A DNA stretch of 64,000 nt, taken from Flavobacterium urumqiense (lineage in GTDB: Bacteria; Bacteroidota; Bacteroidia; Flavobacteriales; Flavobacteriaceae). Location of the stretch: assembly GCF_900108015.1 (NCBI RefSeq), contig NZ_FNVP01000010.1, forward strand, positions 49,332 to 113,331, in the 5' to 3' direction. Every line of letters begins with the position of its first letter. The first letter of the stretch is position 1. The translations under genes were made by a program, and so were the position numbers. The notes beneath the pieces were generated by a model. That model saw only the letters and a program-made list of their open reading frames with translations. It searched no databases and was not told the origin of the DNA. Below, one piece after another: positions 26,706 to 36,514 of this stretch.

Positions 26706-28289
26706 ATGTCAGAAGTAAGTATTTTTAAATCCTGGGTTCCAAATTGGGCTATTATTGCCATTATATTTTTCTGCATGCTGCATTCCATGGTTTTATTGGG
26801 AGTATATACTTCTAATGTAACGTATGCAGCGAGTTTTTTGGATGTGGAAGTCGAAGATTTGCAGTTTTCGATGTGTGTTACTTACGGGACTTTTCTGGCT
26901 ACATTACTCATTGAAAGTAGGTTCTTTAAGTTTTTTCCAACCAAAAAATATTTCCTAGTCATTTATGGTCTGGCAGCCTTGACCTTTATTTTGACAGCCT
27001 ACACGGAAAATTTTTCTTTGTTTATTATCTTAAGAATGGCCGAAGGGATTTTGATGGCACTGCCTGTTTTACCTTTGCGATTATTTTTAATTTCAAGATT
27101 TAAGTCAAAAAATGCCGTAATTATCGGTTTTTCCCTTAACTATGGCGCTTTGATGCTGGCTTCACCTTTTATAATGAATATTGCGGTCTGGTTGCTTGAA
27201 AATTACGATTGGAAATATATGGCTTTAGGTTCTGCTTTTTTTCAAATTGTGTGCGTGGCTTTGGTTATGATTACGTTCAATAACAATCGGTATTATAAAA
27301 AAATTCCGTTGTATCAAATAGATTGGGCCAGTTTTATTCTTGTGCTTACCGCCATCATATGTGGCAGTTATTTTGTTGTTTATGGTCAAAAAAAATATTG
27401 GTTTGAATCATCCCAAATTATAGTTGCGCTTATTGTCGCCTTAATCACAGGAGGTTTTTTTATCGCCCGACAAATGCTGGTTACCCGCCCTACTTTTGAC
27501 ATGAAAGTTTTTCAGTATGCAAATTTACGAACCGGATTGTTGTTGTCCGTGGTCTTTTATATTGTCAGATCGACTTTAAATATTTGTCACAGCACGATGT
27601 ATGTGGTTTGGAACTGGGAGCCTTCAAGAGTAGCACATGTGCAGTATCTGAATATGATAGGAGTTGTAACCGGAATGATTCTTACAGGAATATTTCTGGC
27701 TAAATCTGTAGCTTCGCGATATATTTTTATATTGGGATTTTCACTCTTTGCCGTTTTTCATTTCTGGTTTACCTTTCTTTTTGTGCCTGATGCCTCGCTG
27801 GCGGATATCGCTATTCCTTACATGTTGCAGGGAGTCGCGGTTGGGATAATATTTGTTCCGTTAGTATTGTTCACTGTATCGGCTGTTCCTAAACATTATG
27901 CTCCTTTTGCTGGAATTGTAGGAGTTGCAGGTCGTTTTTGGGGAAGTATAATGGGATTTGCGATTATTCAAAACGCAGGATGGTTTTTGCAAAATACGCA
28001 TTTTACAAAATTCCGACAGTTTGTTCTTCCCGAAAGTCCGGAGACACAAGGGCGTGTCGAACAACTCACCAAAAATTTTGTAGCTAAAGGATATACGTTG
28101 GATGATTCCAATAAATTAGCGATGAAACAAATTATAAGTTCGGTTTCAAAACAATCGATATTATTGTCCAATATGGAAATTTTTACCGCTATGGGTTACT
28201 TTATGCTTATTGTCATTATTTTTCTGCTGCTTAATCAGCATTTAAGACAAACATTTGACATTTTCAAAAATAGAATTTGGGGTACTTAA
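26706..28289 (+). CDS. MFS drug efflux pump (DHA2/EmrB type)
   Basis: A 527-residue polytopic protein with about 14 hydrophobic segments, the DHA2 arrangement. It starts 4 bp after the EmrA-like gene. The typical signature after helix 2 is poorly conserved, but ILRMAEGILMALPVLPLRLF is a reasonable motif-C-like region and the operon context is decisive. It should drive proton-coupled export of hydrophobic compounds through the partner proteins. The substrate is unknown; Bacteroidota encode many divergent pumps of this kind. Confidence 0.88.
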   Translation: MSEVSIFKSWVPNWAIIAIIFFCMLHSMVLLGVYTSNVTYAASFLDVEVEDLQFSMCVTYGTFLATLLIESRFFKFFPTKKYFLVIYGLAALTFILTAYTENFSLFIILRMAEGILMALPVLPLRLFLISRFKSKNAVIIGFSLNYGALMLASPFIMNIAVWLLENYDWKYMALGSAFFQIVCVALVMITFNNNRYYKKIPLYQIDWASFILVLTAIICGSYFVVYGQKKYWFESSQIIVALIVALITGGFFIARQMLVTRPTFDMKVFQYANLRTGLLLSVVFYIVRSTLNICHSTMYVVWNWEPSRVAHVQYLNMIGVVTGMILTGIFLAKSVASRYIFILGFSLFAVFHFWFTFLFVPDASLADIAIPYMLQGVAVGIIFVPLVLFTVSAVPKHYAPFAGIVGVAGRFWGSIMGFAIIQNAGWFLQNTHFTKFRQFVLPESPETQGRVEQLTKNFVAKGYTLDDSNKLAMKQIISSVSKQSILLSNMEIFTAMGYFMLIVIIFLLLNQHLRQTFDIFKNRIWGT

Positions 28290-28499
28290 AAAGTATGTTA
28301 AAATCTTTTAACAACCTGATTTTTAATTTTAAATTACTGATTTTTCATCGTTTTTTATAATGCAATAAGGTTTTTTAAAATCTCTTTTCTTACTGTAAAA
28401 TCCTTTTGCAATTAAATGATTTTTACTATTTATAAAAGGCGTTTTTGTTTAAAAATGAGTAACTTAGTGTATTGTAAATCAATTAAATAAAATAGTAAA

Positions 28500-28856
28500 A
28501 TGGAAAAAAGTAACGACAAATCAAGTTCTGCTCAAGAAAAACCGGACAAGGAAGATAAAAACAAAGTGCCGGATTCTCTTTTGTATCCGCCAAGCGAGGA
28601 TATTTACAACCAATTAAAAAAAGAATCGGATGTAGATCCTGAAGATATATCTAAAAATAAAGCGCCCGTTGAAATCGATAATGTCAGTGAACTGAATGAA
28701 AAAAATTTTGAAGAAGATGTTTCGGGTGGTGATTTAGATATTCCGGGCTCTGAATTAGATGATGAATTGGAAAATTCCGGAAGTGAAGATGAAGAAAATA
28801 ACCATTACGGGATTGTAGGGGATAATCATAGTAATTTGGATGAGGATGATGGGTAA
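28500..28856 (+). CDS. Acidic hypothetical protein, paralogue of the protein at 58325-58681
   Basis: A 118-residue, strongly acidic, probably disordered protein with no signal peptide. It shares with the product of 58325-58681 the motifs YPPSEDIYN, KESDVDPEDISK, NEKNFEEDVSG, DLDIPGSELD and SEDEENN, plus the DNH-x-x-LDEDxG tail; both are exactly 118 residues. I do not recognise the family. It sits 210 bp after the efflux operon and convergent with the DUF3667 gene. The paralogue lies in a stress-type region, so a stress-related role is conceivable but unproved. Confidence 0.82.
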   Translation: MEKSNDKSSSAQEKPDKEDKNKVPDSLLYPPSEDIYNQLKKESDVDPEDISKNKAPVEIDNVSELNEKNFEEDVSGGDLDIPGSELDDELENSGSEDEENNHYGIVGDNHSNLDEDDG

Positions 28857-28909
28857 CGGCAATTGGCGGATAATTACTTATCAGTTGTTAATTTACACTG
28901 CATTAGTTT

Positions 28910-29968
28910 CTAATGTATGTTTATATAGGTGTATAGTGCAAAAAGAATCATTAGAATAGTTATAATTACTAAATTTAGAATCAGGATGAGACTGCTTTTG
29001 AGTACGGAAACTATCATTTTTTCGCCATAAAAACGGTAATGTGCGGGAAAAAAATAATAAATCATCCAAAATGTTCCAACTGTTTTTATACTAAAATGAA
29101 CCCATTTTAAAATTGGAGTACTGTCAAATAACAAGAAAAGTTTATTTATAAAAAATAGTAGCAGAATGAGCAATAGTAGGAAAGAAAAATAATGCAAGGT
29201 GAAAATCCCGTTATCAAAATAAAGCCATTTTTTTTTATTATGAAAAAACCACAAAATGAGCCCGAAAATAGGCATATAAATGAATAATAATTTTGGTAGA
29301 TTGTTAGTAAATGACTCGCTAAATTTTTGAATTATTTCCTCATTTGTATTCTCTTCTTGTATGGTAAGCCATTTTTTCAGGAACCAATATTCGGTTGAGG
29401 TGATTTTTATTTTTTCTGCCCCGTTTTTTTGTATTAAATCCAATTCTTTGACAGATTTGTATCCAAAATCAGCAACTTCATTCACATCTATTTCATCTGT
29501 TTTTTTTAGTATTTTTTTAATGGTATCGTTGTGCTTTTGAGAAAGTATTCCCACTTTTGTGAGGCCATCAACGCTTTTTTCTTTAATTTTTAAAGAGTCA
29601 ATGGAAGGAATACGTATTTTGTCTTTTTTGGTTTCTATTTTCCGCGCAGAATCTACAGGAAATAAGGATATGGATAAAAAAGTTACAAAACTGATAAAAA
29701 TATAAAGACGTATCGGCGGTAAAAAAGATAAACGTTTACCGGAAACATAGGCTGTAGTTAATGCTGAAGGTTTAAAAAATAAATAGAAGATAGTTCTCCA
29801 GAAAGCATTGTCATAATGGGTGAAAACTTCAAAAAATTGAAGAAATAAATGATGGAAAGATTTACTTGTTTCTGTATTTTCTTGACTACAGTTAGGGCAA
29901 AAACGTTGGTTAACTTCGTGATTGCAATTGAGACAGGTTGTATCTTTTCTTAGATTTTCTTTTGACAT
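28910..29968 (-). CDS. DUF3667 family membrane protein
   Basis: A 352-residue protein with an N-terminal zinc-ribbon-like CLNCNHEVNQRFCPNCSQEN (two CxxC pairs) followed by a DUF3667-type segment (FHHLFLQFFEVFTHYDNAFW). About five membrane segments lie mainly in the C-terminal third, and the segment after the first helix (about 110-215) is long and charged. Function unknown. The gene is convergent with the acidic-protein gene, with 50 bp between stops. Confidence 0.88.
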   Translation of the reverse strand: MSKENLRKDTTCLNCNHEVNQRFCPNCSQENTETSKSFHHLFLQFFEVFTHYDNAFWRTIFYLFFKPSALTTAYVSGKRLSFLPPIRLYIFISFVTFLSISLFPVDSARKIETKKDKIRIPSIDSLKIKEKSVDGLTKVGILSQKHNDTIKKILKKTDEIDVNEVADFGYKSVKELDLIQKNGAEKIKITSTEYWFLKKWLTIQEENTNEEIIQKFSESFTNNLPKLLFIYMPIFGLILWFFHNKKKWLYFDNGIFTLHYFSFLLLLILLLFFINKLFLLFDSTPILKWVHFSIKTVGTFWMIYYFFPAHYRFYGEKMIVSVLKSSLILILNLVIITILMILFALYTYINIH

Positions 29969-30256
29969 GAGTTATAAATAATGATCAATTCAAGTTTGCA
30001 AATTTATTGAAATTATAATCTGCTTATGATTGTTTTGCAGTTATTTAGTCTTTAATTAACTTTAAAATGAGTTCAAAAATAATTGTTTTTATTGAAGTAA
30101 CTGCATTTTCGATAAGTAATTAAATCTGTGTTAAAAAAAGGAATATTGCTATAATGGAATTTGAAATTACTCATAAAAATTAAACGGCTTTCTCGACAAG
30201 TGAGAAAATAATTGCGAATAATTTTAATATTGATTATTATCATAAATCTTTTTGCA

Positions 30257-30382
30257 ATGTCTCTAAATAAGTACAATCAGAAGCGTAATTTTAGTGCAAC
30301 AGCAGAGCTGGAAGGAAATATTAATCAATCCGAGAATGAATTGATTTTTGTAGAACAAAAATATGCAGCTTCCCATTTGCCT
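30257..30382 (+). pseudogene. Remnant of the 5' end of a ligD (phosphoesterase) gene
   Basis: Read in one frame, 42 codons from ATG 30257 are very similar to the first 42 residues of the intact LigD at 40368-41912: both share KYNQKRNF, a DLIFV/ELIFV-type segment, VEQK/VVQK and a AASHL motif. Similarity stops at AASHLP, after which the frame enters antisense DNA of an RMD1-like remnant. Only about 126 bp remain of a 1.5-kb gene, so this is debris of an earlier duplicate or older ligD. Confidence 0.72.
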
Positions 30383-30383
30383 A

Positions 30384-30885
30384 TTGATATCAAAATTGAC
30401 TTTGAGATGCCGGTTAGGCAGATTTAGATCTTCTTTGTCCCAAACTAAATTGGGATCGTCTAAAACATATAAATTGTCGACAATACTATTTTTTACATTT
30501 AGAACTTTGCCAATATATTTGAGCAAATTAAGCATCACAATACGTAATGTGGAAGAATCAATTTAACCAATAATTACATAATTGTTTTTCGCGATCATTT
30601 TTTGCAATTTATCATTAGTCTCAATTCGGTATTCTTCGAATAAATCTAAATCGACCACGTTAAAGCGAAATTTTATAAGCTGATCAATTCGCTTTGGGCA
30701 ACCTGATGATAATTAGCAAAGACCACTACGCCATAGTCAAAAACGTATAAATTACGCTCCGTATCTTACATTGCATAAAATACTTTGGAAGTCGAACCCG
30801 AATTTAGCTCGGCACGAAAATAAGCATGAAATTTCTTAATATTGAAAGATTGCGCAAATTGAAGCACTTCTATTCGAATTTCCAT
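30384..30885 (-). pseudogene. Remnant of an RMD1/YagE (DUF155) family gene
   Basis: Minus-strand translation starts MEIRIEVLQFAQSFNIKKF, runs to a stop after VFYAM, and resumes with LYVFDYGVVVFANYHQVAQS. After a further stop and a frameshift it continues to DDPNLVWDKEDLNLPNRHLK. These match the order and motifs of RMD1-family (DUF155) proteins. At least three inactivating lesions are visible and the 3' end is cut where the ligD remnant begins. The gene is dead. Confidence 0.65.
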
Positions 30886-31304
30886 ATCCAAATGTTTTAT
30901 AACATATTTGATAGAAAATTAACATTTATATGGCCAGAATCAATACAAAATCCAAACTTTACTGTTCTTTTTTGACATTTTTTTATTTAAAATAAGCATT
31001 CCGCGTGATTATTGAAAGAAATTGGCTTAAATTTTTCTAAATCCTATAAAAAACGCGCAAAAATAATAAATAAAATTATTATTAACTTAAATAACTGATA
31101 ACTAAATTATTAACGTATTTTTTATTGGTAAATAAATAGTTAAAATATTTGATTGCCGACTTAAAAATGCCAAATTATCGTACTTAGTCGGTAAATATTG
31201 TAAATGGTCGATTTAATTTTGTGTTTATTTTTGTTTTTTGCACTAAAAGTTTTAATTTTATGGCACGAAATAGTTAATAATCATACGTTTAAATAAATAC
31301 CAAA
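30886..31304. other. AT-rich leader region of the T9SS gene
   Basis: About 420 bp without a gene. TAATTTTG at 31214-31221 matches TAnnTTTG and might be the promoter of the downstream gene, but a TTG at the usual upstream distance is missing, so I do not call it. Confidence 0.4.
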
Positions 31305-34300
31305 TTGAGAAAAAATTACTTAAAAAATTTACTGCTTGCTTTTACCCTTCTCTGGTCTATTATTGGTTTTGCTCAAGCAACCATAAATGTAAGTTACGGT
31401 ACTAATCCAGCAACAAATATAGTAAACGGCGAATCTGTTGATTTTAAGTCAACCGGAGAAAGAACGTTTGTGGTTACAAATACTTCTGCCACAGGCAATA
31501 ATAGTACAGTACTTATACAAAGTATTACTTCAAGTAATACCTCCAATTTTGACGTTTCCTCTATTTCTGACAAAAATATTAAAAAATCTCCTGCAAGTAC
31601 ATTTATAATAAAAAGAAAATCAAATATTTGTGATTCAGGATTCTCTATAATTACAGTTAGGTACAATAATAATGTAGATTTTATTTTTACCGTAACCTAT
31701 ACAAATACACCTTCCATTTCTGTTTCGGGAGGTAATCCAACACAACCAGTGCCTAATGGGCAGACCGTTGCAACTTCGTTTAACGGAACCTTATTTGGAA
31801 CTGTAACTCTCGGTGCAAGCGCTACCAGAAATTTTTTAATTGTAAATACTGGTACCTGTCCTTTAACGCTTCAAAGCATAACAAGTATGTTATATCCAGT
31901 TACTACACCTGTAGGAACTGTATCTCCAGAATTTAGCGTACTTGTTCCGCCAACGCCTTATGGTTATCCAGTGGGTACCCTCGGTGGAAGCGTCATTGCG
32001 CCCGGAGGCGCATCATACTTTGTTGTCGCATTTTTGCCATTAGAATCAGGAACTAAAAGTGCAATAATTTCAATTCCCAGTAATGATGCGACCAAATCAC
32101 CGTATACTTTTGTAATAAGTGGAGAGGCATTTAACGCTAATGTTACAGGTCCTGGTGGGGGAAATCCAGATTTTAGATTGTGGCTTAAATCAACAAGAGG
32201 AATATCTTTGCCTGTAGGTTTTCCTGCTAATGACCCTTCTCCTATACCTGTAGAGACATGGAAAGACTTGGGTTCTACCGGTAAAAATGCTAAACAAGAG
32301 ACACCGGCAAATAGACCCTACTATTTTGATAATGTGAGCAACAATATTAATTACAATCCAGTAGTAAAATTTCAAAATAATGTTTCAATGAATCAGTTTA
32401 TGTACAATACCGATAATGGCTATTATACACATGAGACCTTTATTGTTATGGAACCGGATGTAACCATTGATGTAACTACTGCGCCTATGACAATTATTTC
32501 CGGAACCTCTGCTGCAAAACCTGCCACCGAAGGGAATCCTTATCCATTAATTTCTGGAGAACATACAGGAATTGGATTTGGAGATTTTTCCTCTCGTTTA
32601 ACAGATGAAAGATTGTGGTTTAATAAAGAGCAATCATCAATTACTACTCCATATTATAGTGTGGTAGACAATAGTTGGGATTATTCTAAAGTAGGTATTA
32701 TCAATTCAAGGAATAGGACAGTTACCGATAAAGATAATCCTGCTCCTTCTCCAGGGGGAGTTAATTTATTTTTTAACACAAACGAAATTGGTTTTAACAC
32801 ATCAAGTTTTACTAATTTGGGATTTAAAGATATTTCTGTAACACCTAATAGGTGGAAAGGAACCCCCTACAATATTGGAAAAAATATAAATAGTAATACT
32901 GCAAATGGAAATCTTAACGGTCGAGTAGCGGAGGTGATTTCCTATGCTTCCCGAGTGCTAGATAACAGTCGCCCCAAGATTGAAACCTATCTTGCCATAA
33001 AATATGGAATCACATTAGGAGTAAATGGTACTTTAGGGACAGTAGAAGGAACAGAAGTAAAAATAAAAGATTATCTTGATTCTGGGGGTAAGATCATTTG
33101 GGATAGAACAGCAAACGCGCCCTATAATTATAACATCGCCGGAATAGGTAAAGATGTTGCTTCTGATCTATATCAAAAGCAGTCTAAAAGCAGTAATGAT
33201 CCCAATGAAGTAACCATAGGTTTAGGAGTGATTGAAACCACTAATATTGCTAATATTAACGAGTTCAAGAAGGACCGTGATTTTTTAGTTTGGGGGTCTG
33301 ATGGAGGTGATTATAAAATAGGTGGTACTAATACCACCACAATAAGTAGCGGAATAACCACCTCGACAACTCGAATCAATAAGAGATGGAAAATTGTCGA
33401 AACAAAAACGGATCCAGAAGGCGATGTTGAAAATGTATTTGTAGGAATTCCAGTAACTGCTTTCAGCACATTTCCAAAACTTGTTAATGAAGAATATGCT
33501 TTAATTGTAAGTGATAATCCTCTTTTTAGGGATGGAGATATCATTGATATAATTCCATTAAAAAAGAATATGACTGCAGCTACACCTGCAGCTCCAATTC
33601 CAGTTCCAATTTTAAATAAAGAGTTAAGCGAAACGTATCAAACGTGGTATGATTTTGACGGTACTAACTATTTTACTTTTGGGAAAGCTCTTAAAAAGGA
33701 AACTGAACAATTAGTAAACAGTACTGCGAATCCTACTGATAAGGATTTTTTAGTTGGAGAGTATGCCTTAAACCTTGATAGTGGCTCATTCACGATAGGT
33801 TGTTGGTTAAGGAAAAACAATACTGTTGCTGTTGCTGGTAATAGGACAATAATGGCTAAAGGGGTTAACTTAGAATTACGATTAAATTCTGCCAATAAAA
33901 TTGAGGCATTATGGGATGGTGTTTTAAAATTTGTTTCAAATACTGTAATTACAGATGAATTATGGCATAACGTTGTTGCGGTCTATTATCTAGGTAGTGT
34001 AGATCTTTATATTGATGGTGTATTGGATTCATCTACTTTTAATCTATCAAATCCTACTCCTAATTTTTCCAGATTTTCAGTTGGTGCGCTTTATGTTAAT
34101 AAGAAAGATATTAGAACTCCCTTTTATGGTGAAATTGATGAAGTCAATATTTGGAACCTGGCACTAACATCAGATCAGATAAATTATCTGATGAATCAGG
34201 AAATTAAGAAATATTCTGATGGTAATGTTAATGGCAAAATAATCCCGCAAGCAATTGCTAAAAATGAATTTAAAACTATTGCTTGGAAACAACTTAAAGC

Positions 34301-36350
34301 GTATTATGATTTTAATGTTTACTATGGTACAACTGTTGAGGGATTAACAGATGATCGCAATTTTCTTCGAATTAAATATTTAAATAAAAATAAACAGTTA
34401 CTTAATACACAGACTGCTCCACTACCTTATGAAACTTTATTCAATGGTGCTTGGGAGAATCGGGCAATTTGGAAAAATGGTTCTATTCAAACTGTTCCCA
34501 ATGCTTTTTCCATAGTTCCTGGTGGTTTAAAAGTAAATGGAAATATCGTTAAAATTAAAAACAATGTGACTTCAGAAGTAAACAAAACTGTTTTAGGATT
34601 GTTTGTGGAAGATAATGTCCCAACTTATAACACTCTATTAGCAGATAATAATACTAAAATTCAAGTTTCACACTATTTAAAATTAGATGGTTTAATTGAC
34701 TTAAAAGGACGTTCTCAATTAGTGCAGACGCTAAATAGTGAGCTAGATGCTACTAGTAAAGGTTTTATAAAAAGAGACCAACAAGGAACTGTTAATAAAT
34801 ACAATTATAATTACTGGTCGTCTCCTGTAGGGCCTATAAATGCTGAGACTAACAATAATGCATATACTGTAGATGCTGTGTTTAAAGATGGGTCATCAAC
34901 AACTCCTAAAGATATTACGTGGGCAAGTGGATATGATGGAAGTACTAATCCTTTCAGCCTGGCAAGATTTTGGTTGTATAAATTTGAAAATGGAATAGAA
35001 TATGCCGATTGGAAACATTTTAATGAAAGCGATCTAATTCTTCCTTCTCAAGGATTTACTTTAAAAGGAGCAGGAGCTGTAGATACCAATAATACATTAA
35101 CTCAAAATTACACCTTTGTAGGAAAACCTAACAATGGGCTTATTAATGGTAATTCTGTTAAGGCCGATAACTTATTTTTGGTAGGAAATCCTTATCCTTC
35201 GGCTTTAGATGCGTATGCATTTATAAATGATAATATTAACACTATTGATGGCAATATTTCCGGTGAACTTTATTTTTGGCAACATTTTCCAGATAACAAT
35301 ACACACATACTCTCGGGATATACAGGTGGTTATGGTACATTAACTTTAACTGGAGGAACCCCTCCTGTGGCTCCTGCAGGAATTTCAGGTCTTGGAGAAA
35401 TTTCAGGTACAACCACTAAATATAAATCATTGTATGAATACATCCCTGTTGGTCAAGGGTTTTTTGTGTCAGGAAAACTAGGGATTGTTGGAGCGGTACC
35501 AATCATATTTAATAATAACCAACGGGCTTTTGTTAAGGAAGATGGCATCGATGATGCAAAACAGAAGATTTCCAATACTTTGCTTAAAATAGTGCCAAAA
35601 AAGAATTATACCACGGCTAGTGTAAACCACTTCAATGACAATAGTAATGATCCGGTTTATAATAATTATAATACAAAAATCAGGTTAGGTTTTAATACAG
35701 CAAATAATTACCATAGACAATTATTGATTGGGTTCATGGATGATTTAGCCACTGATGGATTAGATAGGGGTTATGATGGTTATCAGATTGACACACAAAA
35801 AAATGATTTATATTTTTTGATTGATGATTCCGAATATACTATTCAAGGTGTTGGTTCATTTGATGTTAATAAATCGTATCCATTAGGGGTAAAAACGGAT
35901 ACACTAGGTAACGTTCAGTTTGTCGTTGATACTGCAGAATTCTTATCTGCAAATCAAAATATATATATACACGATAAGGAAACTTCAATTTACTATGATA
36001 TTACTAAAAAACCTGCAAATGTTAATTTATCCGCAGGTACTTACAATACTCGTTTTGAATTAACTTTTCAAACGGACAAAGCACTTGGAATAGGAGAGAA
36101 TGAATTGCCGGAATCAATTGTAATCGTTTACAATAATGAAATCAAAAAGAAATTAGTTATTAGTAAAAATCAATCAGTAGATATTAAAGAAGTTTCAATT
36201 TACAACCTTGTTGGTCAACAGCTAAGTACTATGAAAAAAGTGCCAAATGGTAATACAATAGAAATTCCTTTTAATGTACAAAGTGGTGTTTATTTAATAA
36301 AAATAAGTACTGATAAAGGTGTGGTCAGTAAAAAAATAATAAAGCAATAA
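31305..36350 (+). CDS. Giant secreted protein with T9SS C-terminal sorting domain
   Basis: A 1681-residue protein with a signal peptide ending FAQ (about residue 24). It starts at TTG; an in-frame stop at 31290-31292 leaves no ATG ahead of the signal peptide. Two Ig-like, ASPM/Hydin-type (choice-of-anchor D) repeats occupy about 30-265. A DUF8202-like segment begins at NPDFRLWLKSTRGI, a LamG-type lectin-like domain covers about 800-960, and the C-terminal 75 residues form the T9SS sorting domain ending SKKIIKQ. It is exported by the type IX system and likely anchored to or released from the cell surface, with adhesion or polysaccharide binding as plausible roles. Confidence 0.87.
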   Translation: MRKNYLKNLLLAFTLLWSIIGFAQATINVSYGTNPATNIVNGESVDFKSTGERTFVVTNTSATGNNSTVLIQSITSSNTSNFDVSSISDKNIKKSPASTFIIKRKSNICDSGFSIITVRYNNNVDFIFTVTYTNTPSISVSGGNPTQPVPNGQTVATSFNGTLFGTVTLGASATRNFLIVNTGTCPLTLQSITSMLYPVTTPVGTVSPEFSVLVPPTPYGYPVGTLGGSVIAPGGASYFVVAFLPLESGTKSAIISIPSNDATKSPYTFVISGEAFNANVTGPGGGNPDFRLWLKSTRGISLPVGFPANDPSPIPVETWKDLGSTGKNAKQETPANRPYYFDNVSNNINYNPVVKFQNNVSMNQFMYNTDNGYYTHETFIVMEPDVTIDVTTAPMTIISGTSAAKPATEGNPYPLISGEHTGIGFGDFSSRLTDERLWFNKEQSSITTPYYSVVDNSWDYSKVGIINSRNRTVTDKDNPAPSPGGVNLFFNTNEIGFNTSSFTNLGFKDISVTPNRWKGTPYNIGKNINSNTANGNLNGRVAEVISYASRVLDNSRPKIETYLAIKYGITLGVNGTLGTVEGTEVKIKDYLDSGGKIIWDRTANAPYNYNIAGIGKDVASDLYQKQSKSSNDPNEVTIGLGVIETTNIANINEFKKDRDFLVWGSDGGDYKIGGTNTTTISSGITTSTTRINKRWKIVETKTDPEGDVENVFVGIPVTAFSTFPKLVNEEYALIVSDNPLFRDGDIIDIIPLKKNMTAATPAAPIPVPILNKELSETYQTWYDFDGTNYFTFGKALKKETEQLVNSTANPTDKDFLVGEYALNLDSGSFTIGCWLRKNNTVAVAGNRTIMAKGVNLELRLNSANKIEALWDGVLKFVSNTVITDELWHNVVAVYYLGSVDLYIDGVLDSSTFNLSNPTPNFSRFSVGALYVNKKDIRTPFYGEIDEVNIWNLALTSDQINYLMNQEIKKYSDGNVNGKIIPQAIAKNEFKTIAWKQLKAYYDFNVYYGTTVEGLTDDRNFLRIKYLNKNKQLLNTQTAPLPYETLFNGAWENRAIWKNGSIQTVPNAFSIVPGGLKVNGNIVKIKNNVTSEVNKTVLGLFVEDNVPTYNTLLADNNTKIQVSHYLKLDGLIDLKGRSQLVQTLNSELDATSKGFIKRDQQGTVNKYNYNYWSSPVGPINAETNNNAYTVDAVFKDGSSTTPKDITWASGYDGSTNPFSLARFWLYKFENGIEYADWKHFNESDLILPSQGFTLKGAGAVDTNNTLTQNYTFVGKPNNGLINGNSVKADNLFLVGNPYPSALDAYAFINDNINTIDGNISGELYFWQHFPDNNTHILSGYTGGYGTLTLTGGTPPVAPAGISGLGEISGTTTKYKSLYEYIPVGQGFFVSGKLGIVGAVPIIFNNNQRAFVKEDGIDDAKQKISNTLLKIVPKKNYTTASVNHFNDNSNDPVYNNYNTKIRLGFNTANNYHRQLLIGFMDDLATDGLDRGYDGYQIDTQKNDLYFLIDDSEYTIQGVGSFDVNKSYPLGVKTDTLGNVQFVVDTAEFLSANQNIYIHDKETSIYYDITKKPANVNLSAGTYNTRFELTFQTDKALGIGENELPESIVIVYNNEIKKKLVISKNQSVDIKEVSIYNLVGQQLSTMKKVPNGNTIEIPFNVQSGVYLIKISTDKGVVSKKIIKQ

Positions 36351-36365
36351 TTAAAAAATTATTTT

Positions 36366-36402
36366 AAGACAGACCTAAAGATAAAGTCTTTGGTCTGTCT
36401 TT
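36366..36402 (+). terminator. Terminator of the T9SS gene
   Basis: AAGACAGACC pairs with GGTCTGTCTT around a 16-nt loop that itself can fold (TAAAG and CTTTGG), followed by TT. It lies 16 bp past the stop codon. Confidence 0.82.
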
Positions 36403-36514
36403 TGATTATATGGATTTCTAATTGATGTCATAATTGTAATAGCAAATAGAGTAGCTCCATCACAAATTTTTGGTGTGCCTATTTTTCTTTAGAATAATGT
36501 TGTATTTAAAACCA

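Noticed and set aside
24245..28289. Novel secretion system
   Set aside because: Gene order and motifs fit an ordinary TolC/EmrA/EmrB-type exporter.
30212..30427. Apparent 71-residue plus-strand protein
   Set aside because: Its second half is antisense to the RMD1 remnant and its start is a ligD fragment; it is a chance fusion of two pseudogene pieces.
31214..31221. TAATTTTG as promoter of the T9SS gene
   Set aside because: The octamer matches but the upstream TTG is only 13 bp away, shorter than at the other candidates.
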